From: JBKEDC01 sp047975205
GTDB taxonomy: Bacteria > Bacteroidota > Bacteroidia > Bacteroidales > Prolixibacteraceae
DNA: 64,000 nt
Assembly: GCA_047975205.1 (NCBI GenBank)
Contig: JBKEDC010000024.1
Coordinates: 15,326-79,325, forward strand
Direction of reading: 5' to 3'
Shown here: piece after piece, positions 62,527 to 64,000 of the stretch
How the letters are laid out: each line of letters opens with the position of its first letter
Numbering within the stretch: position 1 is the first letter of the stretch
Made by a program: the position numbers and the translations under genes
Notes under the pieces: model-generated
Databases searched by the model: none
What the model was told of the DNA's origin: nothing
The model's input: only the letters and a program-made list of their open reading frames with translations

Positions 62527-63489
62527 ATGAAACATTTCACTTCAGTAAACGATATAGCTAATTTAAACGATGCCTTAAAGTTGGCTTCTGAACTTAAAAA
62601 AAGCCCTTATAAATACCAAGCATTGGGAAAAAACAAAACCATGCTGCTGGTGTTTTTCAATTCAAGCCTACGCACCCGGTTAAGTACACAAAAGGCTGCC
62701 CTAAACTTGGGCATGAATGTTATCGTTTTCGATATTAACGAAGGTGGGTGGAAGCTGGAAACAGAATTGGGTGTAGTTATGGACTCCGACAAGCCGGAAC
62801 ACATTCGTGAAGCCGTGCCGGTTATCGGCAAATATTGCGATATCATCGGTGTGCGTTCGTTTGCTAAGTTTGAAGATCGCCATGCTGATTATCAGGAAGA
62901 AATCTTGCAACAATTCATAGATTATGCCGGTGTGCCGGTAGTGAGTTTGGAATCGGCAACTCGGCACCCTTTGCAATCATTTGCAGATTTAATAACCATA
63001 GAAGAGTATAAAACCGTAGCTAAACCCAAGGTAGTACTTACTTGGGCTCCTCACCCTCGTGCATTGCCGCAGGCTGTACCTAATTCTTTTGCTGAATGGA
63101 TGAATGCCACTGATTATGAATTCGTAATAACACACCCCAAAGGCTATGAGTTAGCTCCCGAATTTGTGGGTAAGGCTAAAATAGAGTATAATCAAATGGA
63201 AGCCTTTAAAGGTGCAGATTTTATCTATGCAAAAAACTGGGCTTCTTATAATGATTATGGCAAAGTTCTTTCTAAAGATAGCGAATGGACTGTAAGCGAC
63301 CGACAAATGGCAGTGACCAACGATGCCAAATTCATGCATTGTTTGCCGGTTCGTCGAAATATGATTGTAAGCGATTCTGTTATCGACAGTTCAAATTCCA
63401 TTGTTATTGAAGAAGCCGGCAATCGCCTATTTTCAGCTCAAGCAGCTATTAAAATGTTGCTCGATGAGCTGAATGAAGTAAAGAAATAA
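62527..63489 (+). CDS. argF': N-succinylornithine carbamoyltransferase
   Basis: Carbamoylates succinylornithine in the Bacteroidetes arginine pathway. From ATG at 62527 (a longer frame overlaps proA and is not needed), it is 320 residues. The carbamoyl-phosphate loop is LVFFNSSLRTRLSTQKAA. Other marks are VIVFDINEGGWKLE, VRSFAKFEDRHADYQEEIL, SLESATRHPLQSFADLITI, VLTWAPHPRALPQAVPNSF and FMHCLPVRRNMIVSDSV. The Pro-rich specificity segment (WAPHPRALPQAV) and its place after proA favour the succinyl form over ordinary ArgF. Confidence 0.93.
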   Translation: MKHFTSVNDIANLNDALKLASELKKSPYKYQALGKNKTMLLVFFNSSLRTRLSTQKAALNLGMNVIVFDINEGGWKLETELGVVMDSDKPEHIREAVPVIGKYCDIIGVRSFAKFEDRHADYQEEILQQFIDYAGVPVVSLESATRHPLQSFADLITIEEYKTVAKPKVVLTWAPHPRALPQAVPNSFAEWMNATDYEFVITHPKGYELAPEFVGKAKIEYNQMEAFKGADFIYAKNWASYNDYGKVLSKDSEWTVSDRQMAVTNDAKFMHCLPVRRNMIVSDSVIDSSNSIVIEEAGNRLFSAQAAIKMLLDELNEVKK

Positions 63490-63579
63490 AGTTTCGGAGC
63501 AGGCATTTGTTTCTAGCATTTTACATACGTAACAAACTATTTTAAAATGAAATAATTAAAAAAACAGAATAATTAATCT

Positions 63580-63587
63580 TACATTTG
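63580..63587 (+). promoter_or_regulatory. Candidate -7 element for the last lipoprotein gene
   Basis: TACATTTG matches TANNTTTG, 36 nt before the ATG at 63624. No TTTG is found 19 nt upstream. Confidence 0.4.
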
Positions 63588-63623
63588 TCGTCTAAACAAC
63601 GTATATCTAAATATCGGCAAATA

Positions 63624-64000
63624 ATGAAGAAGCAATTATTATTAGCCATGGTAGCTCTAGGAGCTATTGGCTATTCGTGCAGTAACGAACTAACGACAGA
63701 GGACAACGATAGCACTAACAATAAGTTGACAGCCAAGATTGTCAGCGGAGGAAATAATCGGATAGACAATTCGACACATGATTTGATTACTGCCGGTTCT
63801 AACAATAGGAAACAAGCAAAAACAGGAAATACGAAAGCTCCGGCTCCCGATAATATCATTCCTCCTTTAGTCGTTCCGTTATATCATGTAAGTACTATTC
63901 GAAGTGTTGAAAACAACAACGCTGCCCAGCAAGCTAACGGAGTTGCTTACGACGAAACTTCTAAATTTGCTTATATTGCTTACGGCACAAAAGATGCCAA
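63624..64000 (+). CDS. Secreted lipoprotein, N-terminal part (cut by window end)
   Basis: The ATG at 63624 begins a lipoprotein signal (QLLLAMVALGAIGYSC). An Asn/Thr/Lys-rich linker follows. A segment with NGVAYDETSKFAYIAYGTKD then resembles the first blade of a beta-propeller of the LVIVD or WD type. The frame runs open to the window end. An opposite-strand open frame at 63671-63859 is a shadow. Function cannot be judged from the part seen. Confidence 0.75.
   Translation, partial: MKKQLLLAMVALGAIGYSCSNELTTEDNDSTNNKLTAKIVSGGNNRIDNSTHDLITAGSNNRKQAKTGNTKAPAPDNIIPPLVVPLYHVSTIRSVENNNAAQQANGVAYDETSKFAYIAYGTKDA

Overview
This window is from the chromosome of an AT-rich member of the Bacteroidetes, most likely order Bacteroidales. 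Supporting signs are the MurF-Alr fusion, the bifunctional HisB and HisIE, the N-succinylornithine-type carbamoyltransferase next to proA, a GldA-type ABC ATPase, the coaX-TPR-lptC-CorC-ppiD run, the DUF6377-type regulator, and promoters of the TTTG-N19-TANNTTTG type. The long, 491-residue ketol-acid reductoisomerase argues against Bacteroides itself. Genus is not determined.

Bases 1-9164 are an accessory stretch rich in broken genes, lying on the 3' side of tRNA-Val. It starts with remains of a pectin or polysaccharide locus: the tail of a glycoside hydrolase, a frameshifted CE12 esterase, intact uxuA, and an in-frame chimera of uxuB and a PLP-dependent alpha-oxoamine synthase. A TetR regulator follows, then a lipoprotein gene split by a stop codon, a small outer-membrane protein, a frameshifted lipoprotein, and a tyrosine integrase without its catalytic tyrosine. 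I read it as a decayed island or integrative element; misassembly is possible at the breaks.

Bases 9165-28200 hold tRNA-Val, a membrane-anchored regulator, the histidine operon on the minus strand (hisG-D-C-B-purU-thioredoxin-hisH-A-F-bestrophin-hisIE), HAD and DHH phosphoesterases, ndk and metH. The his operon has a histidine-containing leader peptide and an attenuator. metH has no ATG and probably starts at ATT.

Bases 28400-45900 are housekeeping: a GldA-like ATPase, frr, a palindromic repeat cluster, ppiD, a CorC-type protein, lptC, a TPR protein, coaX-nadC-nadB overlapping by 4 nt each, a HIT protein, greA, lipoproteins, trigger factor, tRNA-Leu and an SDR.

Bases 46400-52900 carry ilvD-ilvB-ilvN-ilvC on the plus strand, with an isoleucine/valine/leucine-rich leader peptide, a terminator and a complementary antiterminator. 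Bases 52860-64000 carry murF-alr, proB, proC, a glycosyltransferase, rsmI and an acidic protein on the minus strand. Divergently there are proA and argF', then the start of a secreted lipoprotein cut by the window end.

I found no CRISPR array, complete transposon or clearly new multigene defence system. The most notable observations are the two matching attenuators, the uxuB/oxoamine-synthase chimera, the metH start, a 19-bp hairpin at 22083-22130 and the palindrome cluster at 30120-30220.
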